In this document: positions 1-8,265 of the stretch, piece after piece | How the letters are laid out: every line of letters starts with the position of its first letter | How positions within the stretch are numbered: the stretch's first letter is position 1 | Notes under the pieces: generated by a model | The model's database searches: none | What the model was told of the DNA's origin: nothing | Seen by the model: only the letters and a program-made list of their open reading frames with translations | Source of the DNA: JAXLWB01 sp046328715 | GTDB taxonomy: Bacteria; Chloroflexota; Anaerolineae; Caldilineales; Caldilineaceae | Length of the DNA stretch: 64,000 nt | Assembly: GCA_046328715.1 (NCBI GenBank) | Contig: JAXLWB010000022.1 | Coordinates: 1-64,000, forward strand | Reading direction: 5' to 3' | Translations under genes and position numbers: made by a program

Positions 1-1156
1 CCACCTGCACCCGCCGACACTTCTCTCTCACCCGCAACGTAAAATTCCTTGTCGGGAACTGTGTCTCAATCTTGATCTGCCACTTGCCCTCGCCCAAATC
101 CTCGCTCGTGATCTCGCTCAACTGGCGCGCCATCTCGTAGTGGCCAATCTCCGAGGTCTTCATCCAGAGCGTTTTGCTTTTGTCCGGGTCGTAGCGATCT
201 AGCCGCCGTTTAACCTCTTTGAGCACGTCAAAGCCCACTTCTTCGCCGCCAAAATAGTAACCAGGCCAGTGACCGACCAGCACACAAGGCAATTGCCGTT
301 CTAGGATTTGTGGCAAGCGTCCGCCCTGCAAATCTTCGGTGATAAACAGATCGGCATCGCCTGCATCGTACCCCGTCCACGAGCCGAACCAATCGTGTGT
401 GCAGCCGATGATACTGGCAATGGCCCGTCCGTTGGCTTTGTCGGCGTACCAGATCGGCACATCCGGCCACATTTCGGGTGGGTCGGCGACGTGTAGAAAG
501 TAGAAGGGGCGCTTATCGCCGTTGACGCGCAGGGCAGCATCGAGCGTTGCCCGTGCGTAAGCGGCTTCTTGTTGGCTACCAAAGGCACCAGGACTGGTGA
601 CTCCTTCGCAGGGCAAGCCCGCATCGCGGCAGATCTGCATAGCGGTGGCAATATAGTCGGTCAAGGGTTCGACTGGCGGATTGACCCACTCATATTGCTC
701 CCAGGCATCGGTGAACTGCCAGGTTTTCAGGTCAACGACATGGGTGTGGGTGAGCATCTCACAGGTCAGGTCAAAGTTCTTCCAGATGACGTTGCGATAG
801 ACATCCATCCACTCGCTGAACTCCTGGCGTGGGTAGTCGGCAAAGCCTTGATCGATGCGCGCCACGCCAGCCGGATAGGGAACCAAGCTAAACTTCCCCT
901 TGATCCCCTCTTCACCGCACCACTCGCCCCATTTCCTGGCAAAATCAGCGGGGATGGTGGGTGGTACTTTGTGCATCTGCTCTGGATCGCCGTCGGACGC
1001 CTTGAAGCCGACCTCTGGCTGAAACTTCGCCTTCCACGCCTGCCGCTGGTTGATCCAGTGATAGGTGAGGTTGATCACCGGGCAGGAATCATCCACAATC
1101 AAGGCCAGCGGGGTGCGCAGCAGTGGATTTTCAACTTTTACCGTGAGATTTTGCAT
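1..1156 (-). CDS. Partial conserved protein, probable NodB/polysaccharide-deacetylase-like fold
   Basis: The gene reads leftwards off the window edge, so at least 385 residues are visible and the C-terminus is missing. It opens MQNLTVKVE at an ATG and has no stop to position 1. Residues 20-33 (IVDDSCPVINLTYH) end a strand in an Asp pair, LTHTHVVD lies at 136-142 and EGVTSPGAFG at 184-193. An early DD pair and a later HxH are typical of the (beta/alpha) barrel of NodB-type deacetylases, which remove acetyl groups from carbohydrates. That assignment is inferred from motifs, and the true substrate is unknown. No signal peptide or clear Shine-Dalgarno sequence is seen. Confidence 0.6.
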   Translation of the reverse strand, partial: MQNLTVKVENPLLRTPLALIVDDSCPVINLTYHWINQRQAWKAKFQPEVGFKASDGDPEQMHKVPPTIPADFARKWGEWCGEEGIKGKFSLVPYPAGVARIDQGFADYPRQEFSEWMDVYRNVIWKNFDLTCEMLTHTHVVDLKTWQFTDAWEQYEWVNPPVEPLTDYIATAMQICRDAGLPCEGVTSPGAFGSQQEAAYARATLDAALRVNGDKRPFYFLHVADPPEMWPDVPIWYADKANGRAIASIIGCTHDWFGSWTGYDAGDADLFITEDLQGGRLPQILERQLPCVLVGHWPGYYFGGEEVGFDVLKEVKRRLDRYDPDKSKTLWMKTSEIGHYEMARQLSEITSEDLGEGKWQIKIETQFPTRNFTLRVREKCRRVQV

Positions 1157-1281
1157 AGGTATGCGTAAATGATTGGAGCAGATAACCTGACTGGCACTGT
1201 TTACAAGGTGCGGGTCAAGCGATTAATTTGCATGATCAGTGCAATTTTAGCCGAGAATCGTAAAATTGTGCAATCGGTGGA

Positions 1282-1316
1282 TAAAAAATGCCCGGAACCA
1301 TTTTTGGTTCCGGGCA
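1282..1316 (-). terminator. Rho-independent terminator of the DUF4013 gene
   Basis: A 12-bp perfect stem (1289-1300 pairs with 1305-1316) has a 4-base loop and is followed on the minus strand by a run of Ts. It lies about 75 bases past the stop of the DUF4013 gene and before the next leftward gene. Confidence 0.85.
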
Positions 1317-1329
1317 GAAGAGGAAGAAG

Positions 1330-1375
1330 CAGGTTGCAGGTTGCAGGTTGCAAGGCAAAATCAACCTGCAACCTG
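1330..1375. repeat. Heptamer tandem repeat with inverted partner
   Basis: Three tandem copies of CAGGTTG (1330-1350) are followed, after 11 bases, by two copies of the complementary heptamer (1362-1375), so the element can fold into a hairpin. It starts about 16 bases past the stop of the DUF4013 gene. It belongs to the stop-codon-associated hairpins found throughout the window. Confidence 0.85.
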
Positions 1376-1391
1376 ACGCCTGCTATCTGCG

Positions 1392-2126
1392 CTATGTATT
1401 CGTTACAGACATTCCACCTTCGGAATTGCTGGGTGTCAGCGGGAACTCGCGTGCGAGTTGACCGTAGAGATGATGCTGGAAGAGTGCAGTCACCAATCCA
1501 GCCAGCGGCAGGGTCACGATCAAACCCACCACACATAAGATAAAGCCGCCGATCGCACCGACAATGCCAAAGACTGCGCCCGCTGCCCAACCGACCAAGC
1601 TGGCGATCACCACCTGGCCGATGTTTTGCAATGTCCAGCGCGTGATATCGGTAATCTGTAGGCCACTACGGATGCTTTCATCCTTGGCAAAGGCAATAGT
1701 GTAGCCCGGCATCATTACCGCCAGAAAGACGCCATACAACGCCATCAAACAGGATGTCCCAAAGGTGATAATGCCGCCAACCGCTCCGGCTGCGTTGTTG
1801 CTCTGGTCCATTAAGCTTGCACCCAAAACCAGCGGCAGGCTAAGGACAATGATTGGCAGCGCCCAGACAAAACCAACCACGGTCAGCTTGAAGCCACGCA
1901 CTAGATCGTCACTCCACTGGTCCCATTCGGGCAGCGGTTTTTCCACGCCGTCTCGCACATTCTTGAGCAGCCGTAGACTGTAGCCAGCCAGAATAAAGCC
2001 ACCCAAAATGCCGATAAAGGCAAACGATGCGACGGCACTGATCAAAAGCAATGCCACGCCGATACCGAGCTTTTCCAGATAGCGCTCGTCTTCGGTAATA
2101 AAGGTTAACGCCTTGCCGATGTCCAT
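1392..2126 (-). CDS. DUF4013 family membrane protein
   Basis: This 244-residue integral membrane protein matches the DUF4013 pattern, whose function is unknown. Hydrophobic stretches lie at about 20-50, 79-105, 112-147 and 173-215, the last with glycine-rich helices, and the loop at 55-75 is charged (NVRDGVEKPLPEWDQWSDDLVRG). The PxWdqwsdDlvrG element after the first membrane block is the most recognisable family signature. The gene stands alone: it is preceded by repeats and followed by its own terminator at 1282-1316. Confidence 0.85.
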   Translation of the reverse strand: MDIGKALTFITEDERYLEKLGIGVALLLISAVASFAFIGILGGFILAGYSLRLLKNVRDGVEKPLPEWDQWSDDLVRGFKLTVVGFVWALPIIVLSLPLVLGASLMDQSNNAAGAVGGIITFGTSCLMALYGVFLAVMMPGYTIAFAKDESIRSGLQITDITRWTLQNIGQVVIASLVGWAAGAVFGIVGAIGGFILCVVGLIVTLPLAGLVTALFQHHLYGQLAREFPLTPSNSEGGMSVTNT

Positions 2127-2143
2127 TCTATACTCCTATTATT

Positions 2144-2192
2144 ATCAGTGAGACAGTGTTTACTGTCCACTGACCTACTGTCCCACTGACTC
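2144..2192. repeat. Short tandem-word repeat (CAGTG / CACTG words)
   Basis: The words CAGTGAGACAGT and CTGTCCCACTGAC face each other and can form a hairpin. The same words recur at 16062-16146 and 57904-57966. Confidence 0.7.
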
Positions 2193-2325
2193 TCGCTGTA
2201 GTCTAATGCACAAACCCAAACCAACCTTTGCGTAAGTCAAATTGTACATAAAGCTTTACGCAATAACCCAATCAAAGGTTTCAATTTTTTGCTTGGCAGT
2301 TATTGATGACTCCAATTCTTAAAAA

Positions 2326-2393
2326 TTCTGTGTTCCCTGATTTCCGTGTTTACAAATAAGGCTTTGTTGATACAGAAATCAAGGAACACGGAA
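2326..2393. repeat. Hairpin element, family shared with 8169-8235
   Basis: Two arms of about 22 bases with few mismatches (GTGTTCCCTGATTTCCGTG near 2330 and its complement near 2375-2393) flank a loop containing AGGCTTTG. The copy at 8169-8235 keeps both the arms and the loop word, so this is a dispersed sequence family and not random palindromy. Confidence 0.8.
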
Positions 2394-2428
2394 AGGTCTA
2401 CAAATTTATTCTGGTTGCTTTTATATGC

Positions 2429-3784
2429 TCACCCAAGCACCCAGTTGATCTCGTCAATGACCTCACTATGCGTTTCTTGGGATCGACGGTCTTCAAGCAA
2501 GGGACGGATCGCACTAAGGTAATGCCTATGAAGAATCTGCCCCAACGCCCAGACCGCATGAATCCGCACGACGGCATGTTCGTCGGTCAGAGCCATTTGC
2601 AAGGCTGGAACCGCAACCGGATCGGCCCAATTGCCGAGGGCGACACAGACATTGCGCAACATGCCGTGCCGCTTGGCCCGTTTGATTGGCGATCTCCGAA
2701 AACACTCGGCAAAGGCGGCTTGGTTGAGCCAGTAGGGCGTTTCGGCTGCAAAGCCTTCGAGCAGGGGCGGCGCAATACGGCTTTGCTGGGCATGTAATCC
2801 TTCCTGCAAGGGTGATCGTTCAGGCAGCCGTTTGTTCCAGGGACAGACCTCTTGGCAGATGTCGCAGCCAAAGATGCGGTTGCCAAAGTGCGCCCGCAAC
2901 TCGCGTGGAATCGGCGACTGCGTCTCAATCGTCCAATACGAGATGCAGCGCTGCGGGTCGAGATGATAGGGGCCGACAAAGGCGCGAGTGGGACAGGCAT
3001 CGAGACAGCGTGTGCAGCGACCGCAGGTTAACTGCGGATTGCGGATTGCGAATTGCGGGTTGAGTGCTTCTAAGGGAATAGGGTCTTCTAATAACCACTT
3101 CCCATAGCTTTGGTTTGCCAGCAAACCATTCATTACATCGGTCACCGAAACAGCCCAATCCTCCCCGTGATTTCCGCAATCCGCTCCCGCAACGGGTACC
3201 CGCCGCAATCCGCAATCATACTCGAGCCCTTCCGTCACCACCATCGTTGCCAACAGCAGCCAACTCCCATCCTGAGGGTGAATGGTGCAGCAATTTTTGC
3301 CAGTGAAACCAATGCCTGCCTGCATCGCCCAATCCCGTTCGAGCACGGGGCCGGTATCGACCAGGCATTTGGCTGATTCGCTGCGACCCGTCTGGCTGCG
3401 GATAAACTCGTCCAATTGGTAAAGTAGTGGCCGGATGATCTCGTGATAGTCATTGCCCCAGGCATAAGAGGCAATGATGCCCCGGCTGGGATCGTTGAGA
3501 ATGGAGGGAGGAAGGTCGAATTGGCGATAGTTTACTGCCAGGATAATAAGGGATTGCGGATTTGGGATTTCAGATTGCGGATTGAGTAAGAGCGCAGGAT
3601 TGCGGCGTTTTTCACGGTTGCGTTCGAGGTAGTGCATTTCGCCAGCACGACCAGCGTCGATCCAGGTGTCGAAAAAGTCGGCGTGGGGTGCCTCGCCAAC
3701 CGGAATGATGCGGCAATGGTCAAAGCCGAGGCGGCGGGCTTGGTGTTTGATGCGGGCGGAAAGGGTGAAATGGGATTTTGTCAC
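2429..3784 (-). CDS. queG: Epoxyqueuosine reductase QueG, with in-frame repeat insertions
   Basis: QueG reduces epoxyqueuosine to queuosine in the last step of tRNA wobble-base Q synthesis, using cobalamin and two 4Fe-4S clusters. The first cluster motif is C254-x2-C257-x2-C260-x3-C264-P, the second is CDICQEVCPWN (C307, C310, C314), and the conserved Asp is D143 in DTGPVLERDWA. A C-terminal HEAT-like stretch (WADPVAVPALQMAL onward) is normal for the family. The protein has 451 residues, whereas typical members have about 310-390. The excess lies in NPQSEIPNPQS (68-78), in residues 191-233 between the LEYD strand and the first cluster, and in NPQFAIRNPQL (242-252). All three are bounded or encoded by AATCCGC-type repeat words. 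All cluster cysteines remain, so activity is plausible. Confidence 0.93.
   Translation of the reverse strand: MTKSHFTLSARIKHQARRLGFDHCRIIPVGEAPHADFFDTWIDAGRAGEMHYLERNREKRRNPALLLNPQSEIPNPQSLIILAVNYRQFDLPPSILNDPSRGIIASYAWGNDYHEIIRPLLYQLDEFIRSQTGRSESAKCLVDTGPVLERDWAMQAGIGFTGKNCCTIHPQDGSWLLLATMVVTEGLEYDCGLRRVPVAGADCGNHGEDWAVSVTDVMNGLLANQSYGKWLLEDPIPLEALNPQFAIRNPQLTCGRCTRCLDACPTRAFVGPYHLDPQRCISYWTIETQSPIPRELRAHFGNRIFGCDICQEVCPWNKRLPERSPLQEGLHAQQSRIAPPLLEGFAAETPYWLNQAAFAECFRRSPIKRAKRHGMLRNVCVALGNWADPVAVPALQMALTDEHAVVRIHAVWALGQILHRHYLSAIRPLLEDRRSQETHSEVIDEINWVLG
3030..3220. repeat. Palindromic repeat-word insertion inside queG
   Basis: Tandem ATTGCGG words (3030-3064) and inverted CCGCAATC words (3171-3220) flank about 105 bases inside the coding region. 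The whole segment stays in frame and adds roughly 55-60 residues just before the first iron-sulfur motif. Confidence 0.75.
3550..3586. repeat. Short repeat-word insertion inside queG
   Basis: Words of the GGATTGCGGATTTGGGATT kind encode the odd segment NPQSEIPNPQS between the RRNPALLL and LIILAVNY segments. In relatives these two segments are usually joined by a short PGA-type turn. Confidence 0.7.
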
Positions 3785-3787
3785 GTG

Positions 3788-3866
3788 ATCTGAGATTGGG
3801 AGATTGAGAGATTAGGAAATTGAACGACGAGTAATCTCCCAATCTCCTAATCTCCAATCTCTAGTC
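3788..3866. repeat. Hairpin of AATCTCC heptamer words
   Basis: GAGATTGGGAGATTGAG words (from 3791) face AATCTCCCAATCTCC words (3832-3862). On the minus strand the element begins immediately after the stop of the sulfite-oxidase-like gene at 3868. Confidence 0.85.
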
Positions 3867-3867
3867 T

Positions 3868-4500
3868 TCACCAGCCAAAGCGCTCTTCCCGCCACGGGTC
3901 GCCTTCCATGTGGTAGCCGTTTTGCTCCCAGAAGCCAGGTTTGTCGCCCTTCATAAATTCGATGCCACGAATCCACTTGGCGCTCTTCCAGAAATATTTC
4001 TTGGGCACCAACAAGCGCATCGGGTAGCCATGATCCGGTTCGAGCGGCTTGCCATCATAGAGAAAGGCGAGCATCGTATCCTCATCATCGAGCACGTCGA
4101 GGCCGATATTGGTAGTGAAGCCGAACTCGCAGTGGGCCATCACATGGGTGGCGCTCGGCTTGATGTTGAAGTTCTTGGTAAACTCGCGCCAGGGAATGCC
4201 CTTCCACATCGTGTCCAACTTGCTCCAACGGGTGACACAATGAATATCCACCGTCTGTTCCTGCATTGGCATCTTCATCATCTGATCCCAGTTGTAGACT
4301 CGCTCCTGGTCAACCAGACCGAAGACACGCAAACTCCAATTGTTGAGATTATCGTAGCGTGGGGTTGAGCCATAATGAAGCACTGGAAAGCGCTCGGTGA
4401 GAAACTGCCCAGGCGGAACGCGGTCACCCTGATCGGTCTTGGGCACGTTAGTGACTCGCTTTAACCGTTCGACGCGCTTGAGTGGATTTTCAAAGTTCAT
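3868..4500 (-). CDS. Sulfite-oxidase-like molybdopterin oxidoreductase, soluble (YuiH type)
   Basis: This 210-residue protein covers the oxidoreductase molybdopterin-binding domain of the sulfite oxidase family. C88 in [20 protein letters not shown] is the expected cysteine ligand of molybdenum, and [20 protein letters not shown] near 155-175 is a strong family signature. It has no Tat or Sec signal, heme domain or dimerisation domain, so it is the short cytoplasmic type whose substrate is unknown. An AAAGGA ribosome site sits about 9 bases before the ATG, and a TATAAT-like -10 lies on the minus strand at 4544-4539 without a clear -35. Confidence 0.88.
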   Translation of the reverse strand: MNFENPLKRVERLKRVTNVPKTDQGDRVPPGQFLTERFPVLHYGSTPRYDNLNNWSLRVFGLVDQERVYNWDQMMKMPMQEQTVDIHCVTRWSKLDTMWKGIPWREFTKNFNIKPSATHVMAHCEFGFTTNIGLDVLDDEDTMLAFLYDGKPLEPDHGYPMRLLVPKKYFWKSAKWIRGIEFMKGDKPGFWEQNGYHMEGDPWREERFGW

Positions 4501-4726
4501 AGTGATTGATTCCTTTGAATAAGAGTTGTGTTCTTCTGATTATACATGTTGTTGTCAAATTCATTGTAACCAAAATTATGATCCGATTCTTGCGTAGTTA
4601 TGATCAAAAGATTACGTATTTTTACTCATGGTGTAGAGATTCCGCATTTCCGTTTGCGCTTAAATGACGAGTACAATAGAGATACCAACGAACCAATCGA
4701 CCCACACCTCAACCAAGAGAAAATCT

Positions 4727-5200
4727 ATGACCACACGAAAACTGGCCCGCGTTGCCGGGCTCTACTTTGAAGAATTCGAGATCGGCGACAGCGTGGAGAG
4801 CGTCAGCCGCACGATCACCGAGACCGACATCGTCAACTTTGCTGCGCTCTCCGGCGATTGGAACTTGATCCACACCGACGCCGAATATTCCAAATCGCAG
4901 ATGTTTGGCCAACGGGTGGCGCATGGGCTGCTCATCCTCAGCATTGCCAGCGGTTTGGCTGTGCGCCTCGGCTTTATGGAAGACACGGTGATGGCCTTCC
5001 GCTCCGTCAGTGAATGGAAATTCAGCAAACCAGTCTTCATGGGCGATACCGTACGGATCCGTGTCACCATCGAAGACAAAAAAGAGATGGCCCGCCTCGG
5101 CGGCGGCATTGTCGTCTTCAAAGTCGAAGTACTCAACCAGAAGAACGAAGTCGTCCAGCGGGGAAACTGGGAGATCCTTTGTAAGGCGCAACCCAAGTAA
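4727..5200 (+). CDS. MaoC family dehydratase (R-specific enoyl hydratase-like)
   Basis: A hot-dog fold hydratase of 157 residues from the chosen start. The hydratase motif is FAALSGDWNLIHTDAEYSKSQMFGQRVAHGLL (about 41-71), with the Asp and His of the D-x5-H pair in place. Family members hydrate trans-2-enoyl-CoA thioesters or related substrates. The ATG at 4727 was chosen because it begins MTTRKLARVAGLYFEEF, the usual start of the domain. An in-frame ATG at 4664 would add 21 low-complexity Thr/Ser residues. No operon partner is evident. Confidence 0.85.
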   Translation: MTTRKLARVAGLYFEEFEIGDSVESVSRTITETDIVNFAALSGDWNLIHTDAEYSKSQMFGQRVAHGLLILSIASGLAVRLGFMEDTVMAFRSVSEWKFSKPVFMGDTVRIRVTIEDKKEMARLGGGIVVFKVEVLNQKNEVVQRGNWEILCKAQPK

Positions 5201-5203
5201 TCG

Positions 5204-5392
5204 TGAGATACGAAATATGAGATACGAAATACGATCTGTTGCGTGATTCTTATCTCATCAGAACTTGCGCAAGGTGTCATTTCGACGAGGGCTGTTTCGA
5301 GAGCCTGTCCTTGTAAGGAAGAAATCTTCTGCCTGCCTTGCTCAAGTCCTACTTATAACTCGTATCTCGTATTTCCTATCTCGTATCTCGCA
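5204..5392. repeat. GAGATACGAAAT hairpin enclosing a half-copy of another repeat
   Basis: GAGATACGAAATATGAGATACG words (5204-5236) begin 3 bases after the MaoC stop and are mirrored by CGTATCTCGTATTTCC words (5360-5390). Between them, at 5277-5330, lies GTGTCATTTCGACGAG followed by GAAGAAATCTTC. This resembles one end of a dispersed element type common in environmental bacterial genomes. Confidence 0.75.
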
Positions 5393-5399
5393 ACTCACT

Positions 5400-6323
5400 A
5401 TGACTACACATCATTTCTCACCCACTAAATATTACACCGCCATCGGCACCTACGAACCGGTGCTGCACATCCAACCCGGCGATACGGTGATCACCACGAC
5501 CGTCGATGCACGAGGTTTCGACGTCAACAACCAGCAGATCACGCCACGCGGCAACCCGATGACCGGTCCGTTCTGGATCGAGGGGGCGGAAGCGGGCGAC
5601 ATGCTGGTCGTCCACCTCGATTCGATTGTACCCAACCGCACCTTTGGCTGGAGCGGCGTCATGGTTGCGCCCAACGTGGTTGATCCCGGCTTTGTGCCGC
5701 AGCTTCCTTGGGCAGCCCAGGAAGGCGGCAAACGGGGCGAATGGTACGTCGATACCCAGGCAGGTACCGCCACCCTGGTCAAGCCAGAGACCTCACTCGG
5801 ACGATTTACCCTGCCACTCAACCCGATGCTCGGCTGCTTTGGCGTTGCCCCGGCTGGCGGACAGGCGATCTCGACCGCGACCTCGGCGGAGCATGGCGGC
5901 AATATGGATTACAACGGCTTTGTCAGCGGCGTCACAGTCTATTTCCCGGTGGCGGTGCCTGGCGCGCTCTTCTTTTTGGGCGATGGTCACGCGGTGCAGG
6001 GCGATGGCGAGATCGCAGGCACCGGCATCGAAATCTCGTGTGATGTGCAGTTCACCGTTGAGTTGCAAAAGGGCAAGTCAATCACTTGGCCGCGCGGCGA
6101 AAACGATAACTACATTTTCACCGTTGGCAACGCCCGCCCGCTCGACCAATGTGTGCAACACGCTACCAGCGAAATGATCCGTTGGCTGACCAGCGACTAT
6201 GGCCTCGATCCCACCGCCGCCAGCACCCTGCTCGGCCAATGTGTCGAATATAACCTGGGTAATATCTTCGACCCAGCCTATACGATGGTTTGTAAGATGA
6301 AGAAGAAATGGTTGAAGAGTTGA
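5400..6323 (+). CDS. Acetamidase/formamidase family protein
   Basis: The enzyme has 307 residues from the chosen ATG and belongs to the FmdA/AmdA family, which hydrolyses formamide or short amides to ammonia and the acid. Family features are IQPGDTVITTTVDA near the start, NPMTGPFWIEGAEAGDMLVVHL, and HAVQGDGEIAGTGIE in the centre. Upstream in-frame codons read through repeat DNA and are not credible, so MTTHHFSPTKYY is taken as the start. The last residues (KKKWLKS) are encoded by the repeat element that begins at the stop, so the tail is probably acquired. Confidence 0.9.
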   Translation: MTTHHFSPTKYYTAIGTYEPVLHIQPGDTVITTTVDARGFDVNNQQITPRGNPMTGPFWIEGAEAGDMLVVHLDSIVPNRTFGWSGVMVAPNVVDPGFVPQLPWAAQEGGKRGEWYVDTQAGTATLVKPETSLGRFTLPLNPMLGCFGVAPAGGQAISTATSAEHGGNMDYNGFVSGVTVYFPVAVPGALFFLGDGHAVQGDGEIAGTGIEISCDVQFTVELQKGKSITWPRGENDNYIFTVGNARPLDQCVQHATSEMIRWLTSDYGLDPTAASTLLGQCVEYNLGNIFDPAYTMVCKMKKKWLKS

Positions 6324-6400
6324 AAAGTGGAAAAGTGGCAGAGTGGAAGAGTGGCAAAGTGGCATTGACTTTTCCACTTTTCAACTCTTCCCCTCTTCCT
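6306..6400. repeat. Hairpin of AGTGG / CCACT words at a stop codon
   Basis: GAGTTGAAAAGTGGAAAAG-type words overlap the acetamidase stop and are mirrored by CTTTTCCACTTTTCAACTC words (6366-6390). The same words occur at 12098-12200, 41478-41527 and 63070-63174. Confidence 0.85.
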
Positions 6401-6419
6401 AACTACTAAGGAGATTACA

Positions 6420-7388
6420 ATGAAAGCAATTCGTGTTCACCAATATGGCGGGTTAGACGCACTATCCTATGACGACATGGCCGTTCCGCAGCCGAATGCG
6501 GGCGAGGTGCGCATCAAAGTCGGCGCAGCGGGACTGAACTTTATCGACACCTACAAGCGGGCGGGCGTCTATAAATCAGCCTTGCCGATCATTCTGGGCG
6601 AAGAGGCGGCGGGGACGATTGATGCCGTGGGCGAAGGGGTGCGCGATTTTAACGTGGGCGACGCAGTTGCCTACTGTATGCACACCGGTGCCTATGCCGA
6701 ATACTCGATTGTCCCGGCCTGGAAGGTGGTCAAGGTAGAGGGGGCAGTCTCTGCCGAAATTGCCGCCGCTGTGATGTTGCAAGGTCTCACCGCCCACTAT
6801 CTCGCCACCAGCACCTATCCGCTCAAGCCGGGCGACACTGCCCTGGTCCATGCCGCAGCAGGTGGAACCGGTGCCTTGCTCGTGCAGATGGCCAAACTGC
6901 GCGGGGCCAAGGTGATCGGCACTGTCTCGACCGAGGAGAAGGCCGAGATTGCCCGTGCCGCCGGAGCCGATGAGATCATCTTCTATACCCAACAGGACTT
7001 TGTGGCCGAGACCAAACGCATCACCAACGGCAAGGGCGTGCATGTCGTCTACGACGGCGTCGGCAAATCGACCTTTATGAAGGGGCTCGATTGTCTGCGC
7101 CCGCGCGGCTATGCGGTGCTCTTTGGCGGGGCCAGCGGTCAGGTCGAACCCTTTGATCTGCAACTCCTCAACGCCAAAGGCTCGCTCTTCACCACCCGCC
7201 CCAGCCTCGGCGCCTACATCCAATCCCGCGAAGAACTGCTCAGCCGTACGGACGAGATGTTTGGCTGGATTGCTGCTGGTAAACTACAAGTGCGCATCGA
7301 CAAGAGCTTTGCCCTCAAGGATGCTGGGCAAGCTCACGCCTACATCGAGGGGCGCGAGACGAAGGGGAAGGTATTATTGGTTCCATAA
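6420..7388 (+). CDS. Zinc-free quinone oxidoreductase (medium-chain dehydrogenase/reductase)
   Basis: This 322-residue NADPH:quinone reductase-like protein belongs to the MDR superfamily. The N-terminal GroES-like domain contains [16 protein letters not shown]. The Rossmann domain has [32 protein letters not shown] (about 141-172) and [11 protein letters not shown]. The zinc-ligand cysteines of alcohol dehydrogenases are absent, as expected for the QOR branch, which carries out one-electron quinone reduction or detoxifies alpha,beta-unsaturated carbonyls. A strong AAGGAG lies 6 bases before the ATG. A hairpin follows the stop within 6 bases. Confidence 0.92.
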   Translation: MKAIRVHQYGGLDALSYDDMAVPQPNAGEVRIKVGAAGLNFIDTYKRAGVYKSALPIILGEEAAGTIDAVGEGVRDFNVGDAVAYCMHTGAYAEYSIVPAWKVVKVEGAVSAEIAAAVMLQGLTAHYLATSTYPLKPGDTALVHAAAGGTGALLVQMAKLRGAKVIGTVSTEEKAEIARAAGADEIIFYTQQDFVAETKRITNGKGVHVVYDGVGKSTFMKGLDCLRPRGYAVLFGGASGQVEPFDLQLLNAKGSLFTTRPSLGAYIQSREELLSRTDEMFGWIAAGKLQVRIDKSFALKDAGQAHAYIEGRETKGKVLLVP

Positions 7389-7393
7389 AGGTT

Positions 7394-7442
7394 TTGACAA
7401 AGCAAAGGGTGGATTTCCATTGACATCCCTTCGCTTTGTCAA
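7394..7442. repeat. 16-bp inverted repeat after the quinone oxidoreductase gene
   Basis: Arms at 7394-7409 and 7427-7442 match over 16 bases with one mismatch, separated by 17 bases. The element begins 5 bases after the stop and may act as a 3' end structure. Confidence 0.75.
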
Positions 7443-7549
7443 TTCTTCTGGGATTAATCCCAATGCACACAATACACCGATTCGTTGACGTTCCTTATGT
7501 TTTGTACTAAAATGAAGCTCAATGTAGTTGACGCTAATGGATGTAATTT

Positions 7550-7810
7550 GTGAAGACATTTCGCTTTTGGTGGGATGAAGAAAACATCGAACACATTGCC
7601 AATCATGGCGTTGAACCTGCTGAAGCTGAAGCTGCAATTGAGAATGCTTCGTTACTGCGTAAAGTTGGGCGAGGCAAGTTGATTGCTTATGGCAAAACTG
7701 ACAGTGGCCGACTACTCATCGTTATCTATGCTCCTAAAGATAAAGGGCGCATTCGGATTGTGACAGCACGTGATATGACACCAAACGAAAAACACCAATT
7801 TCGTTTTTAA
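7550..7810 (+). CDS. brnT: BrnT family toxin
   Basis: This 86-residue protein has the BrnT pattern: FxWDeeNiehiaNHGVep at the start, then an ALIENAxxLR-like helix, and RIVTARDMTpnEK at the end. BrnT toxins are RelE-fold ribonucleases that stop translation under stress and are neutralised by BrnA. It starts with GTG; no ATG lies before the conserved WWDEEN. Two bases separate it from the antitoxin gene, in the usual toxin-first order. The region is AT-richer than its neighbours, which suggests mobility. Confidence 0.88.
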   Translation: MKTFRFWWDEENIEHIANHGVEPAEAEAAIENASLLRKVGRGKLIAYGKTDSGRLLIVIYAPKDKGRIRIVTARDMTPNEKHQFRF

Positions 7811-7812
7811 CC

Positions 7813-8097
7813 ATGCCAAAACTACCAGACTTCCAAAGCGATGAAGAATTAATCAACTGGTTCGATAGTCATGATACTGCCGATTACATAGACGAAATGG
7901 AACCTGCAGAAATGGATTTCGAAGTCATTCGCACACCATTTCTCACAAGCCCTGTCGATCTACGTCTACGCAGCGACTTTCTCAATGCCATCGAAACACT
8001 CGCTCAGCGTCGGGGTATTCCTTATCAACTCCTCATTCAAGCTTGGCTTCAAGAAAAACTTTCGCAAGAAGCTCCAGAGCTAATGCCCACGCACTGA
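7813..8097 (+). CDS. BrnA/CopG-type antitoxin of the BrnT pair
   Basis: This 94-residue partner of the preceding toxin has a C-terminal ribbon-helix-helix segment (PVDLRLRSDFLNAIETLAQRRGIPYQLLIQAWLQEKL, about 52-88), the CopG-like DNA-binding form used by type II antitoxins. The acidic N-terminal half (SDEELINWFDSHDTADYIDEMEPAEMDFE) is likely the toxin-neutralising part. Such antitoxins normally repress their own operon, and no operator could be pinned down here. Confidence 0.85.
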   Translation: MPKLPDFQSDEELINWFDSHDTADYIDEMEPAEMDFEVIRTPFLTSPVDLRLRSDFLNAIETLAQRRGIPYQLLIQAWLQEKLSQEAPELMPTH

Positions 8098-8168
8098 GTT
8101 CTATGCCTCACTCAGGATGCATGGCTGCTTGCTGAATTTTGTGCCTCAGTCGAACCCACACTATCATA

Positions 8169-8235
8169 AAATTCCGTGTTCCTTGAAATCCGTGTCACAA
8201 AGGCTTTGGTAATACGGATTTCAAGGAACACGGAC
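8169..8235. repeat. Hairpin element, second copy of the 2326-2393 family
   Basis: Arms TTCCGTGTTCCTTGAAATCC and its complement flank a loop with AAGGCTTTGGTAATAC, closely matching the element at 2326-2393. It lies just upstream of the M20 peptidase start. Confidence 0.8.
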
Positions 8236-8265
8236 TATTGCCTAATTCAATTCTATTTGAATCAA

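Larger units (their letters stand above)
2127..2428. other. Intergenic region with two repeat hairpins
   Basis: About 300 bases lie between queG and the DUF4013 gene. The region holds repeat elements at 2144-2192 and 2326-2393 and a short imperfect inverted repeat (TTGCGTAA near 2228 against TTTACGCAA near 2255). No gene or convincing promoter is visible. Confidence 0.6.

Noticed and set aside
569..1168. A 199-residue open frame on the plus strand over the partial first gene
   Set aside because: It is a shadow of the leftward gene, which has coherent protein motifs and continues off the window edge.
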